This document shows positions 8,986 through 17,062 of a stretch of 64,000 nucleotides of DNA, one piece after another (positions within the stretch are counted from its first letter, which is position 1; every line of letters starts with the position of its first letter). The notes below the pieces were generated by a model. The model did not search any database. It worked only from the letters and a program-made list of their open reading frames with translations, and was not told the DNA's origin. The stretch is taken from contig CBDCMS010000004.1 of NCBI GenBank assembly GCA_965219005.1, positions 310,001 through 374,000 on the forward strand, read 5' to 3'. The position numbers and the translations under genes are program-made. Source of the stretch: CAUZIZ01 sp965219005. GTDB taxonomy: Bacteria > Acidobacteriota > UBA6911 > RPQK01 > JAJDTT01.

Positions 8986-9933
8986 ATGGAGCGACGGCTC
9001 AAGAGGCTTCCTGACCGAGTGTATTTCTCCGCGATCTTGCCGCTCCTGTCGTTGTTACCGAAAAAAATCAGCTACGGCTGTGCTCGCTTCCTGGGGCGTC
9101 GCCTGTTCCAATATGAAGAAGCAACTCGGAATCTGATACTAGGGCACTTCCGACAGGTTCTCACCCGAAGTGAAACTGCACCGGTGGATCCGGAACAGGT
9201 GGCCCTCACCTTCTTTCAACACTTGACCTGCGAGGATCTGGATGCCTATCACTACCTGCGCTGGAGTAGGGCGAAGCTGGATCGGGTCTTCAGTTTCGAC
9301 GGCCTCCAATACCTGGATGATGTGCTGGTGCGGGGCCGCGGTGCCCTGCTGGCCACCGGGCATTTCGGGGCTCCTTGTGCCGCACTGGTCGGATTGGGAA
9401 TCAAGGGCTACCCGATCACCCACGTCTCTCGCGAGTATCGGACCGACCCCTCCATCCCATCGGCCTTTCGAGCCTACTCGCTGGGCAAGCTGCGAAGGAT
9501 CGAGCAGAGCATCGGACGCCCCCTCATCAACGCAATCGGAAGTGACGACCTCCCTGCCTACGAAACGGTGCTCGAGATCCTGAAGCAACTGCGCCAGAAC
9601 CAGCTGGTTTCCATGGCAATCGATGTCAATCCGAATCTGGTCAAGGATGGCATGACCGCCCAATTCCTGGGTCGTCCCAGCCGTTTCAGTTCGAACCTGG
9701 TCCGTTTGGCGACGCAGTCCCAGACACCGATCGTCCCCTATTTCATCCTGCGTGATGGACGTGACTGGTCCCGTTTCCGAATCTCGCTGCGTCCCCCGAT
9801 TTCGATGAGTGGAGACATAGAGGGGGATCTACAGATCTGCGTGGATTGTCTCGAGGAGGCCATCTTGCAGCACCCGGAACAGTGGTTTATCTGGGACTCT
9901 CTCTCCCACTTTTGGGAGGAAGATGCGGGATAG
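8986..9933 (+). CDS. LpxL/HtrB-family (lysophospholipid-type) acyltransferase homologue
   Basis: 315 residues matching the bacterial lipid A acyltransferase fold: an N-terminal membrane-proximal segment VYFSAILPLLSLLPKK, then GRGALLATGHFGAPCAALVG, and the C-terminal PEQWFIWDSLSHFW. The family normally has H-x4-D/E, for example HxGNWE. Here His is followed by F-G-A-P-C, so the acid is replaced by Cys, which argues against standard lipid A acylation. Family members are known inside natural-product clusters where they act on carrier-bound or amino-acid substrates, and the context here fits that. It is divergent from the methyltransferase/carrier operon. Confidence 0.78.
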   Translation: MERRLKRLPDRVYFSAILPLLSLLPKKISYGCARFLGRRLFQYEEATRNLILGHFRQVLTRSETAPVDPEQVALTFFQHLTCEDLDAYHYLRWSRAKLDRVFSFDGLQYLDDVLVRGRGALLATGHFGAPCAALVGLGIKGYPITHVSREYRTDPSIPSAFRAYSLGKLRRIEQSIGRPLINAIGSDDLPAYETVLEILKQLRQNQLVSMAIDVNPNLVKDGMTAQFLGRPSRFSSNLVRLATQSQTPIVPYFILRDGRDWSRFRISLRPPISMSGDIEGDLQICVDCLEEAILQHPEQWFIWDSLSHFWEEDAG

Positions 9934-10007
9934 GATTGAAACTCGCCGAGGGTTTTTCGGATGAGCAATTTTCGGCGATTCTCGGCGAAAGCCGCCGTTC
10001 ATAGTCC

Positions 10008-10406
10008 ATGCCGTCGAACGCCTGCTTTCAAAGCGGTCGTTCGATTTCGATCAGTGGAACAGCGGCATTGATCGGCGCCCTATTCGGAGCGGTCAGTTGC
10101 GCTCCAACCGACAGGGAGCCGGAACCAGGGGTCGATTCAACCAACGTCCCCCAGGTGGTCGAGGTCAGCCGGCCAGATCAGATCTTGAGAATCCGGTCCT
10201 TCCCGGCCCAACGAGTAACAGCTGTGAACGGCATGAGTTACTTCCCGGTGATAGCCCGCCTTCGGGACTCTTCCATAGCCGTCGTCCTACGAGGCGCGGG
10301 CGCTCACATCGGCCGCCAGGGAAGGCTGAGAGCCTCTTCGGGAATCCTCGACCTCCAACCCGGCGACTGGATCATTTGGCAGGAGGTGTCCCCTGTCTTC
10401 GAGTGA
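10008..10406 (+). CDS. Small secreted or lipoprotein-like protein, possibly the N-terminus of a broken sialidase-like protein
   Basis: 132 residues. A hydrophobic segment ISGTAALIGALFGAVSC ends in a lipobox-like AVSC, after which the mature part would begin at Cys. The stretch SYFPVIARLRDSSIAVVLRGAGAHIGRQGRL resembles, from memory, the first blade of bacterial Asp-box (BNR) sialidase-like proteins. The remaining 25 residues do not continue that fold, so the gene may be truncated by the mobile DNA that starts just downstream. Function not assigned. Confidence 0.45.
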   Translation: MPSNACFQSGRSISISGTAALIGALFGAVSCAPTDREPEPGVDSTNVPQVVEVSRPDQILRIRSFPAQRVTAVNGMSYFPVIARLRDSSIAVVLRGAGAHIGRQGRLRASSGILDLQPGDWIIWQEVSPVFE

Positions 10407-10471
10407 ACTAGACTAGCCATCGCAATCGAACTGCCATAGGCTTAGTTTGGTTAATAGTTAGGACACGGGAA

Positions 10472-10507
10472 ACCTGAAGGACCGCTTCTAAAAGCGGACG
10501 TTCAGGT
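10472..10507. repeat. Hairpin at the edge of the mobile-DNA region
   Basis: Nested inverted repeat ACCTGAA...TTCAGGT enclosing CCGCTT...AAGCGG with a 4-base loop. It has no T-run, so it is more likely a mobile-element end than a terminator. Confidence 0.5.
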
Positions 10508-10524
10508 CTTCCGCGGAACGTCGA

Positions 10525-10974
10525 GTGAACTACCGCAAACGGCCATTTCCTGCGGTAACCAAAATTTTCGATTCCGAGCGAGTGATGCGAAGAACCTATG
10601 CCGGGCGTCGGCTCGAGTACCACCGTCGCAAGCGGCAAACCGACCCTCTGTGCCGACAGGTGTGCCTGGACAGCCAAGAGAAGTGGCGGGCCCGCCATCC
10701 CGAGTACCAGAAGAGCTACCGGCTGAAACATCCCAAATCGGTCCAGTGCAGCCGAGAGGCGCAAGGGAGGCGCGACCAGCTGAGTCGCCTGTCCCATCTT
10801 GTAAAGAACAACCTAACTTTGCCGCAGGGGAGCCATCTGGAGGGAACCAAGCTTAGGGGAGCCCGTGGTCTCACGTTGGATGGGGACAACTCAAAACCCC
10901 CGCAGCACGCCGGGCGTAGATGGGCAGGAGTTCGCGGACATCGAGGCGTACGGGGTGCAGCGGTGGTTGGGTGA
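10525..10974 (+). CDS. Basic conserved hypothetical protein often seen beside mobile DNA (3' part overlaps RT fragment)
   Basis: The open frame starts at GTG. Residues of about 20-100 are strongly basic and helical (LEYHRRKRQTDP, then DSQEKWRARHPEYQKSYRL, then LSRLSHLVKNNL), a pattern I recognise from small hypothetical proteins near transposons in soil bacteria. It lacks the cysteine-rich N-terminus such proteins often have. The last 40 or so codons overlap the reverse transcriptase frame and look non-coding. Likely a remnant; no function assigned. Confidence 0.4.
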   Translation: MNYRKRPFPAVTKIFDSERVMRRTYAGRRLEYHRRKRQTDPLCRQVCLDSQEKWRARHPEYQKSYRLKHPKSVQCSREAQGRRDQLSRLSHLVKNNLTLPQGSHLEGTKLRGARGLTLDGDNSKPPQHAGRRWAGVRGHRGVRGAAVVG

Positions 10975-11722
10975 ACTGGCGCAAGCGCTCAGAGAGGAGA
11001 AGTATCGACCGGAGCCCATTAGACGAGTGTTGATTCCGAAAGCCAATGGCCAGCTCCGGCCCTTGGGCATCTCGACCCTGCGGGATCGGGTCTGCATGAC
11101 GGCAGCGATGCTGGTGCTGGAACCGATCTTCGAGGCTGATCTTCCGACCGAACTGTATGCCTACCGCCCGCAGCGCAATGCGCAGCAGGCGGTGGTGGAG
11201 GTGGAAGAGAGGCTGTTCCGCGGCCAGCGGGACGTCGTAGACGCCGACCTGTCGGATTATTTTGGCAGCCTTGCACATGCCGAGCTGATGCAGTCGCTGG
11301 CGCGCCGGATCGTTGATCGGCGGGTACTGCGCCTGATTAAGCAATGGCTGGAATGTGCCGTCGAAGAAACCGACAGGAGAGGACGGAAGAGACGTACGAC
11401 CGAGGCCCAGGACAGCCGACGCGGCATCCCGCAGGGCTCACCCATCTCACCGCTGCTGGCGAATCTGTATATGCGCCGGTTTGTGTTGGCATGGAAGAAG
11501 TTCGGGCTGGATCGAAGTCTGGGTAGTTGTCTCGTGATCTATGCCGATGACCTGGTGATCTTGTGTCGGCGCGGTAAGGCGGAAGACACCGCCACCGAAG
11601 CAGAATTAGAGATGATTTCCACTACGCCCTCGAAGTTGCTCAGTACGAGTCCGAAAAGCAGGGGTCGTTCAAGAAGGCGGCTTCCGATCGAAGCGGGTGC
11701 AACGTCAGCTTCCTTTCGGTGA
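10865..11722 (+). pseudogene. Group II intron-type reverse transcriptase, truncated
   Basis: The 285-residue frame holds RT blocks 1-5: PGVDGQEFADIEAYG, LIPKANGQLRPLGISTLRDRV, YAYRPQRNAQQAV, GIPQGSPISPLLANLYM and the catalytic YADD at about 11540-11551. After YADDLVILCRR the similarity stops within 25 residues, so RT block 6-7, the maturase domain X and the DNA-binding part are missing. The N-terminus also lacks the usual upstream region. It is therefore an inactive fragment. It lies between a small basic protein and an integrase tail, so several elements have landed or recombined here. Confidence 0.85.
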
Positions 11723-11880
11723 GAGGTTCTTGACCTCCCTTGTCCTTCAGACGCAGGGTGACTTCTGTCGCTTCCGTCGGACTCGGGTTGTGGAGCGCCG
11801 GCCCCGACTTGGGCGCGGCGAGCCGTGGGTGAAGGCGCGAGGTCTTGTCCGAGAGCCGGATGTGTTATGTGCCCTTCCCA

Positions 11881-11947
11881 CTTACGTGGCGCCCAGCTCT
11901 GAGAGGCCGTTGGCGTCGGATCCAGACTCTTGCGGGCGCCACATAAG
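11881..11947. repeat. Short inverted repeat near the integrase tail
   Basis: Arms CTTACGTGGCGCCC (11881-11894) and GGGCGCCACATAAG (11934-11947) pair with one mismatch around a 39-base loop. It sits immediately beyond the 3' end of the integrase fragment, so it may be the terminal structure of that element. Confidence 0.6.
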
Positions 11948-11956
11948 CAGACGAGG

Positions 11957-12189
11957 TCAAAGCGACCGAAGGAACTCCATCAAGCTTCGGTCCTGGGACC
12001 AAGGATTGCCGGTCTGGCGTTGTGGTCCGGGCTCGCACAAAGCAAGGGCTTGGGCCTTCATTTCCAGATCGATCTCGGCGTAGACGTTTGTCGTTTCCAG
12101 TGAGGAGTGGCCCAACCATGCGCGGATGGTGTTGATATCCACTCCGGCCCGGAGCAGATGGACGGCCGTCGTATGCCGGCTATGTCTTT
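11957..12189 (-). pseudogene. Tyrosine recombinase (phage integrase family), C-terminal fragment
   Basis: On the minus strand the frame reads RHTTAVHLLRAGVDINTIR then AWLGHSSLETTNVYAEIDLEM and ends at 11957. This holds the R-H-x-x box (RHTTA), the LGH box and the nucleophile Tyr (NVYAE) of tyrosine recombinases. Everything upstream of about 12189, including the first catalytic Arg and the SAM-like core-binding domain, is gone and replaced by hairpin-rich DNA. It is a decayed fragment with no catalytic potential. Confidence 0.85.
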
Positions 12190-12320
12190 GGAGACATCAC
12201 ATCTCATGTGCCGCGGCACATGAGATGCGGAAAATCCGCATGTCCGGTTCGATGAGGAGGATGTGGAAACGGAGTGATGGTACAGCTATTGAGGCACCGC
12301 CAGACGAAAGGGGCGGTAAC
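12182..12320 (+). other. Hairpin-rich segment, possible 3' end of a group II intron
   Basis: There are three consecutive hairpins: ATGTCT-TTGG-AGACAT at 12182-12197, a perfect 28-bp palindrome at 12200-12227 centred on GCCGCGGC, and ATGCGG-AAAA-TCCGCAT at about 12224-12240 followed by GTCCGGTTCGATGAGG. The last part resembles intron domain V and its flank. It abuts the truncated integrase. The domain V catalytic triad is not clear, so this is tentative. Confidence 0.4.
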
Positions 12321-12553
12321 AGATAGGCTGAACCTTAGACCACCGCGCCACATCCTTACTCTACCGGCGGAAGCGGTCGTTCGATTGCGGTCATATCGGA
12401 CGCCGTCTGTAAGATCGGCTGCCGACCGTTGATCAAGGGAGTCCCCAGACGTTTTTCCGTCCCGCTACCGTTTGGCCTCCGGCAACCTGAGAGAGCCTGT
12501 GGAAACCATATAAGCAGAAGTTATGCCTTGAAAGACCGCCTGCTATAAAGGAC
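12321..12553. other. Intergenic region, no gene recognised
   Basis: No convincing coding frame on either strand. A 16-base segment (AAGCGGTCGTTCGATT) near 12371 also occurs near 10029, on the other side of the mobile-DNA block. Confidence 0.4.
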
Positions 12554-13047
12554 GTGCAGCTACTCAGGCTTGATCCAGCGATTGAAGAATCGCTTGCAAG
12601 CGACCCGGCGTACATCGACGCAATGGTCGAGGACAACTGGGCTCAGGTCGCAGACCTCGTACACCAGCTGGTAGGACGAACGCTGACGGCCATTCCCGTT
12701 GACGCCGACAAGCTCGAATGGGGCGGGTACTTCGTCGTGGACACTGACACGGCGAGGTCGTAGGCTCCTGCGCGTTCAAGGGTCAGCCGACCGAAGACGG
12801 GACGGTCGAGATTGCGTATTTCATATACCCCGACTTCGAAGGGACGGGATATGCGACATCAATGGCGCGTAAACTTATCGAGCTGGCAGCCAGCTGGACG
12901 ACGGTCAAGCGGGTAATAGCCCATACGCTGCCAGAGGTAAACGCCTCGACGCGAGTGCTGGAGAAAGTCGTAATGAGCTTTGTCGGCGAGGTGATCGATC
13001 CGGACGATAGCCGCGTGTGGCAGTGGCAAACGCAGCTCAGGGCATAA
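12554..13047 (+). CDS. GNAT-family acetyltransferase, frameshifted
   Basis: The frame from GTG 12554 gives DPAIEESLASDPAYID and GYFVVDTDT, then hits a stop at 12763. The next frame continues EVVGSCAFKGQPTEDGTVEI, then AYFIYPDFEGTGYATSMARK and ends at 13047. Joined, they make a 160-residue N-acetyltransferase with the acetyl-CoA loop (EGTGYAT, the Q/RxxGxG/A motif A region) and the C-terminal beta bulge. The break is near 12750-12756 and one added G (ACGGC to ACGGGC) would heal it. Substrate unknown, though RimJ/RimL-like proteins share this pattern. Either an assembly indel or a recent pseudogene. Confidence 0.7.
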
Positions 13048-13178
13048 CAAACGGATGCACCGGAGCGGGAAAACGCAGGGGCTCGCTTCGCTCGAAAACG
13101 TCAACTCCCCGCCCGGTGATCCTTACCTTTAGCTGCCGAAGAAGTCAGCTCCTCTCGCTAGGGCGGAAGGACAGGAAA

Positions 13179-13664
13179 GTGATTCTGCAAGATTCCATCA
13201 AAATCAGAACCAGACCGGATGCGGTCTTCCGTTTCTTCGAGGAGATGGAGCAGAACTACGCGCAGTGGCACCCAGACCACGTTCTGTTTCGCTGGGTGTC
13301 AGGTCGTGGCGTCAAAGAAGGCAATGTCTTCTATTTCGAGGAGTACATCGCGGGCAAACTGCTGAAGAAAGAGGTTGTCTTCACCCGTGTTGTACCACGC
13401 CACCAAATCGAGTTCGCCCCTATTTTCTGGCTGTTGAAGCTCTTCCTTCCGCGTATGACGTTTCGTATAGAGGACGAGCCAGATGGTTGCCACTTCATCT
13501 CGGAGATTCAGCTGCGGATCGGCCCGCTTGCGGCCAAGCTCAACAAGAAAGAGCTCGATGCGGTGCGTCAGCACATGAAGGTAGAAGGCGAGAATATCAA
13601 GCGCCTGCTGGAAGCACAATCAGAGACATCGGCGGAAGCTCACGGAGCAGGTGCCGACGTCTGA
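13179..13664 (+). CDS. SRPBCC (START/Bet v1-like) family protein
   Basis: 161 residues from GTG 13179, chosen because GGAAGG and AGGAAA lie just before it. An earlier in-frame start at 13017 would add residues without family character. Features: ILQDSIKIRTRPDAVFRFFE at the start, WHPDHVLFRWVSG, and a C-terminal helix (KKELDAVRQHMKVEGENIKRL), typical of the polyketide cyclase/dehydrase hydrophobic-pocket fold. Ligand unknown. No operon partner is evident: the toxin-antitoxin pair begins 170 bases later. Confidence 0.75.
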   Translation: MILQDSIKIRTRPDAVFRFFEEMEQNYAQWHPDHVLFRWVSGRGVKEGNVFYFEEYIAGKLLKKEVVFTRVVPRHQIEFAPIFWLLKLFLPRMTFRIEDEPDGCHFISEIQLRIGPLAAKLNKKELDAVRQHMKVEGENIKRLLEAQSETSAEAHGAGADV

Positions 13665-13817
13665 GGATCAACAGCTAACCCAACCCGACAGATGTAGCGA
13701 CAAGGAATGCCCGAATAGGAATCCACACAGGCTATGACGAGCAGTGAAAAGCCTCCAAATCACACCAGGGAGGCTCACGCCTCTGCCTATACCCAGCCTT
13801 GATATATCGATCTGATG

Positions 13818-13832
13818 TGGATAAACTATCCA
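13818..13832. promoter_or_regulatory. Short palindrome before the antitoxin start, putative operator
   Basis: TGGATA-AAC-TATCCA lies immediately before ATG 13834 of the ribbon-helix-helix antitoxin. Such dyads commonly bind the cognate antitoxin for autoregulation; binding here is inferred. Confidence 0.4.
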
Positions 13833-13833
13833 T

Positions 13834-14067
13834 ATGAAGGCTATACAGATCACATTCGATGAAGAGCTGCTTCACCAGCTGGACTCCACCGAGGAAGTCA
13901 GGCAAAAGGGCCGGTCATGGGTTTTGCGCCGGGTGGTGGCCGAGTATCTCCATCGTCGTCGTAGGAGGGACATTACTGAACGCTACGGCAGGGCTTATGG
14001 GCAAGGAGCTGCCCTGGGCGACGAGTTCTCTAGCTGGGAGGAACAGGGTGAATGGCCGCGGAGCTGA
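13834..14067 (+). CDS. Ribbon-helix-helix antitoxin (CopG/MazE type)
   Basis: 77 residues. The N-terminus MKAIQITFDEELLHQLD is the DNA-contacting beta strand and first helix of a ribbon-helix-helix domain, and RSWVLRRVVAEYLHRR is its second helix. The acidic C-terminus (DEFSSWEEQGEW) is the probable toxin-neutralising tail. Its last codons overlap the toxin start by 16 bases, the standard coupling in these modules. Both genes look intact. Confidence 0.85.
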   Translation: MKAIQITFDEELLHQLDSTEEVRQKGRSWVLRRVVAEYLHRRRRRDITERYGRAYGQGAALGDEFSSWEEQGEWPRS

Positions 14068-14378
14068 ATCGAGGAGAGATCTGGCTCTACACCTTTCGTC
14101 CTCCAGACAAGAGACGTCCAGTCCTGATCCTGACGCGGCAGGAGGTGATCGGCCTTCTCCATACGGTCATGGTGGCCCCTGTCACATCAACAATCCACGG
14201 AGCGCCGAGCGAGGTACTCCTGGGAACAGATGAGGGTCTGAAAGGCGTCTCGGCGGCGAACCTGGATCATGTTCAGACAGTTGAAAAAACCCGTCTGAGA
14301 CGCTTTGTGGGAACCGTTTCGCCGGCTAAGATGGCTGAAGTATGTCAAGCCCTGGCGATAGCAGCCGGATGTAGCTAA
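14052..14378 (+). CDS. MazF/PemK-family endoribonuclease toxin
   Basis: 108 residues, the typical length. The signature N-terminus ELNRGEIWLYTFRPPDKRRP then VLILTRQEV gives the SH3-like barrel with the conserved RGEIW and RPVLIL segments, followed by VMVAPVTSTI, and LDHVQTVEKTRLRRFVGTVS (conserved T/S-x3-K-L region). It would cleave single-stranded RNA unless bound by the upstream antitoxin. Intact type II module within decaying mobile DNA, so possibly a stabiliser of this region. Confidence 0.9.
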   Translation: MAAELNRGEIWLYTFRPPDKRRPVLILTRQEVIGLLHTVMVAPVTSTIHGAPSEVLLGTDEGLKGVSAANLDHVQTVEKTRLRRFVGTVSPAKMAEVCQALAIAAGCS

Positions 14379-14427
14379 CCTGCATCTCTCACGCCCGCGG
14401 TGACCGCTCATCAGTGCCGTCGCGGGT

Positions 14428-14715
14428 TTGCTCCTTGGGTTTCTCATCCTGTGTCCCGAGTCCGACATCAAGACGATTGGCCAGCCCCAGGAGAGGATCA
14501 CGTCGCCTGCGCTCTCGCCGGATGGTCGATTCGTGGCCGTGCGCGGTATAGATCAGGGAAAACCGGATATCTATGCGCACGAAATCGAGCGCGGCATCAA
14601 GACTCGCCTCTCGCATGATGTTCCCAACCCCTGGAGGCCACGTTGGTCTCCTGAAGGCGATCGGATCGTGTACGAGTCTCGGCGTCTGGAAAAGATAGGA
14701 CCCTTTCCTTTTTAA
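14428..14715 (+). pseudogene. TolB/WD40-like beta-propeller fragment
   Basis: The 95-residue frame contains ITSPALSPDGRFVAVRGID, then DIYAHEIERGIKTRLSHD, then RPRWSPEGDRIVYESRR, i.e. about one and a half TolB-like propeller blades as found in C-terminal sensors of soil-bacterial kinases. Both ends are lost. A remnant with no independent function expected. Confidence 0.6.
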
Positions 14716-14850
14716 TGGAGCTTTAGCGTCCAGGGGCAGCGTTTTGACAGTAACGGTGGGGCCGTCGGCGGGGAGTTTCAGGTCAACTCCTATACCACCG
14801 ACAGTCAGAGCTTTCCCGCGATAGCGACGGATAGTAGTGGCGGTTCTTAG
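14716..14850 (+). pseudogene. Remnant of a secreted QRFDSNG/EFQVNS repeat protein
   Basis: 45 codons reading SVQGQRFDSNGGAVGGEFQV, then NSYTTDSQSFPAIATDSSGG, then stop. This is a recurring extracellular repeat unit (GQRFDxxG...EFQVNSYT...PAVAxDxxGxFVVVWES), also present at 58680-58976. There is no start codon in frame, so this is a fragment. Confidence 0.55.
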
Positions 14851-15065
14851 AGTCGATTTCTGAGTACAAAAAACGCATCTAAGGCGCTAGGGATACGCCT
14901 CCTTGAACTCCTCCCAATAGCCCTCGGAGAACGTCCGGATGACACCAGCGTCACTTCTCGAGGAGCCTAAATGCGATATCTCGACGCAGCCCTCTCTGGG
15001 ACGTAACATGCTCGAGTGAGCCGACAAGCGACACCGGCGAGTGAGTCCCCGGTGAGGAGGCGCCG

Positions 15066-16967
15066 GTGACATATGCGGTCCACCTCGAATCAGACGTCAT
15101 GGTCCCCATGCGGGACGGGGTCCGCCTGGCGATGGACGTCTGCTCTCCTGGGGACCAGTCCGGAGTGCGCCTCGACGGGCAGTGGCCGGTCATCCTCGTA
15201 CGAACCTCGTATAACAAGACGGCCTCCGAGTGGAACGGAGTGCCGGGGTGGTACGCGGCCCGCGGGTATGTGTTCATCATCCAGGACCTCCGCTCCCGGT
15301 ACGCTTCCGAGGGCGACGGACGCTACTACCACACGTGCAACCCGTGGGAGGGTAACGACGGCTTCGACACTATCGAGTGGATCGCCTGTCAGGCGTGGTC
15401 CAACGGCAGGGTAGGGATGATGGGAAGCTCGCACCGGGCGATCGTCCAGACGCAGGCCGCCCTCCACAGGCCACCTCATCTCTTCGCGATATGCCCGGAG
15501 CAGGGTCCGACAAACATCTTCCTTCACGAGGCACGCGAGGGTGGCGCGATGGCGCTCCACATGTACACGGCGATCCACAACCACGCCCTCGACGCCCAGG
15601 AGATCAGAGACGATGACGATGCGGTGAGGACCGTCGCGAAGGGGATGGCCGATGCACGGCAGTGGTTCCGGCGCATGCCGTTCAAGCCCGGCGAGGTACC
15701 GCTTGCCGTGGCGCCCCACCTCCAAGAGACCCTCTTCAGCTACTACTATCGGGGCGAGTACGACGAGTGGTGGGCGCAAGAGTGCAACGACCAGACACCC
15801 TATTGGGACCGTCACGCAGACCTACCCTGTTTGATCACGGGGGGCTGGTACGACCCGTTCATCGACGGCTCTATTGGCTACTTCGAAGCCATGACGACTC
15901 GTATCGGCTCGCCGGTGAGGCTGCTTGTCGGACCGTGGGGCCATGGCACGATGCGAACAGGGACGACGTCGCTCGGCGAGGTGGACTTCGGAGCCGACGC
16001 GATGCAGGGGTACCCGGCCCATCACGAGTTGCGCCGGGGTTGGTTCGACCGGTGGCTCCTTGACAAGGAGAACGGAGCCGACTTGGACCCACCAGTGGAG
16101 ATCTTCGTCATGGGAGGCGGAACCGGTCGGAGAACTCCGGACGGGCTGATGCATCACGGTGGTCGATGGCGGTCGGAGAACCAGTGGCCGATCGCCCGAA
16201 CCGAACGGCGAACGCTGTTTCTCACCCAGTCCGGCGGTCTGGGCGCTCGCCGGCCCGGGGACGCAGGCTCGCTGACCTACGAGCACGACCCGGACGACCC
16301 GGTTCCCACCGCCGCCGGCAACATGGCGCACCTGGCCGCGATCGCCAAGCCGGAAGGTGGCTGGGGCCCGGTCCCTCCCTTTGGCGATCGAGCCGACGCC
16401 TACGGCGGCCAGGGGACGCCTATCGTCCCGTGGGGGCCGATCGACCAGCGAGAGCACGACTGGTTCTCCGGAGATAGCGGTGCCGGGCGAAAGCTGTCCG
16501 AGCGCCCGGACGTCCTCGTATTCCGGTCGGAGCCGCTCGACGAGGATACCGAGGTCACCGGTCAAGTGGAGGTCAACCTGTGGGTTTCCTCCTCGGCGAA
16601 AGACACCGACTTCACCGCCAAGCTCGTGGACGTGTACCCGCCCAACGACGACTACCCGTCCGGGTTCGAGATGAACGTCGCCGATACCGTCCTGCGTCTA
16701 CGCTACAGGAACTCCTGGTCCGACCCGGAGCTGATGGAGCCGGGCCGCGTCTACCCGATCACGATCACGCTGCCGGCAACATCAAACCTGTTCCAGAAGG
16801 GGCATCGCATACGGATCGACATCGCGAGCAGCAATTTCCCCCGACTGGAGGTGAACCCCAACACCGGGGAGCCGCTCGGCAGGCACACCTACACGGTGAT
16901 CGCATCGAACACCGTTCACCTTGGTGCAGACACTCCATCGCACGTCGTGCTGCCGGTCGTCCCGTGA
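15066..16967 (+). CDS. CocE/NonD-family hydrolase (X-Pro dipeptidyl-peptidase S15 type)
   Basis: 633 residues in the expected three-domain layout. The alpha/beta hydrolase core has MRDGVRLAMDVCSP, the nucleophile region GRVGMMGSSHRA (G-x-S, though the usual SYGG is SHRA), ITGGWYDPF with the acid, and LLVGPWGHG with the His. The C-terminal jelly roll follows from about 470 (DVLVFRSEPLDEDTEVTG, VNLWVSSSAKDTDF). The family hydrolyses esters or acyl-prolyl amides. By eye the gene is more GC-rich in third positions than its neighbours and has no operon partner, so recent acquisition is plausible. The GTG start was taken because no better start is upstream. Confidence 0.92.
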   Translation: MTYAVHLESDVMVPMRDGVRLAMDVCSPGDQSGVRLDGQWPVILVRTSYNKTASEWNGVPGWYAARGYVFIIQDLRSRYASEGDGRYYHTCNPWEGNDGFDTIEWIACQAWSNGRVGMMGSSHRAIVQTQAALHRPPHLFAICPEQGPTNIFLHEAREGGAMALHMYTAIHNHALDAQEIRDDDDAVRTVAKGMADARQWFRRMPFKPGEVPLAVAPHLQETLFSYYYRGEYDEWWAQECNDQTPYWDRHADLPCLITGGWYDPFIDGSIGYFEAMTTRIGSPVRLLVGPWGHGTMRTGTTSLGEVDFGADAMQGYPAHHELRRGWFDRWLLDKENGADLDPPVEIFVMGGGTGRRTPDGLMHHGGRWRSENQWPIARTERRTLFLTQSGGLGARRPGDAGSLTYEHDPDDPVPTAAGNMAHLAAIAKPEGGWGPVPPFGDRADAYGGQGTPIVPWGPIDQREHDWFSGDSGAGRKLSERPDVLVFRSEPLDEDTEVTGQVEVNLWVSSSAKDTDFTAKLVDVYPPNDDYPSGFEMNVADTVLRLRYRNSWSDPELMEPGRVYPITITLPATSNLFQKGHRIRIDIASSNFPRLEVNPNTGEPLGRHTYTVIASNTVHLGADTPSHVVLPVVP

Positions 16968-17062
16968 ACAGTGTACTAAGGCACAGAAAGCGGTTGATTT
17001 TATACAAGGACCTTACAAAGCCAAAAGGTCAGAAGGCCGGACTTCTCAGTCCTTCCCTCCCT

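Noticed and set aside
10029..12386. 16-base match AAGCGGTCGTTCGATT at about 10029 and 12371 as element boundaries
   Set aside because: Too short and without inverted ends or target duplication at the flanks; it could arise from a common intergenic motif.
15090..16565. Long antisense frames opposite the CocE-type hydrolase
   Set aside because: High GC third positions create open antisense frames; the hydrolase motifs lie on the + strand.
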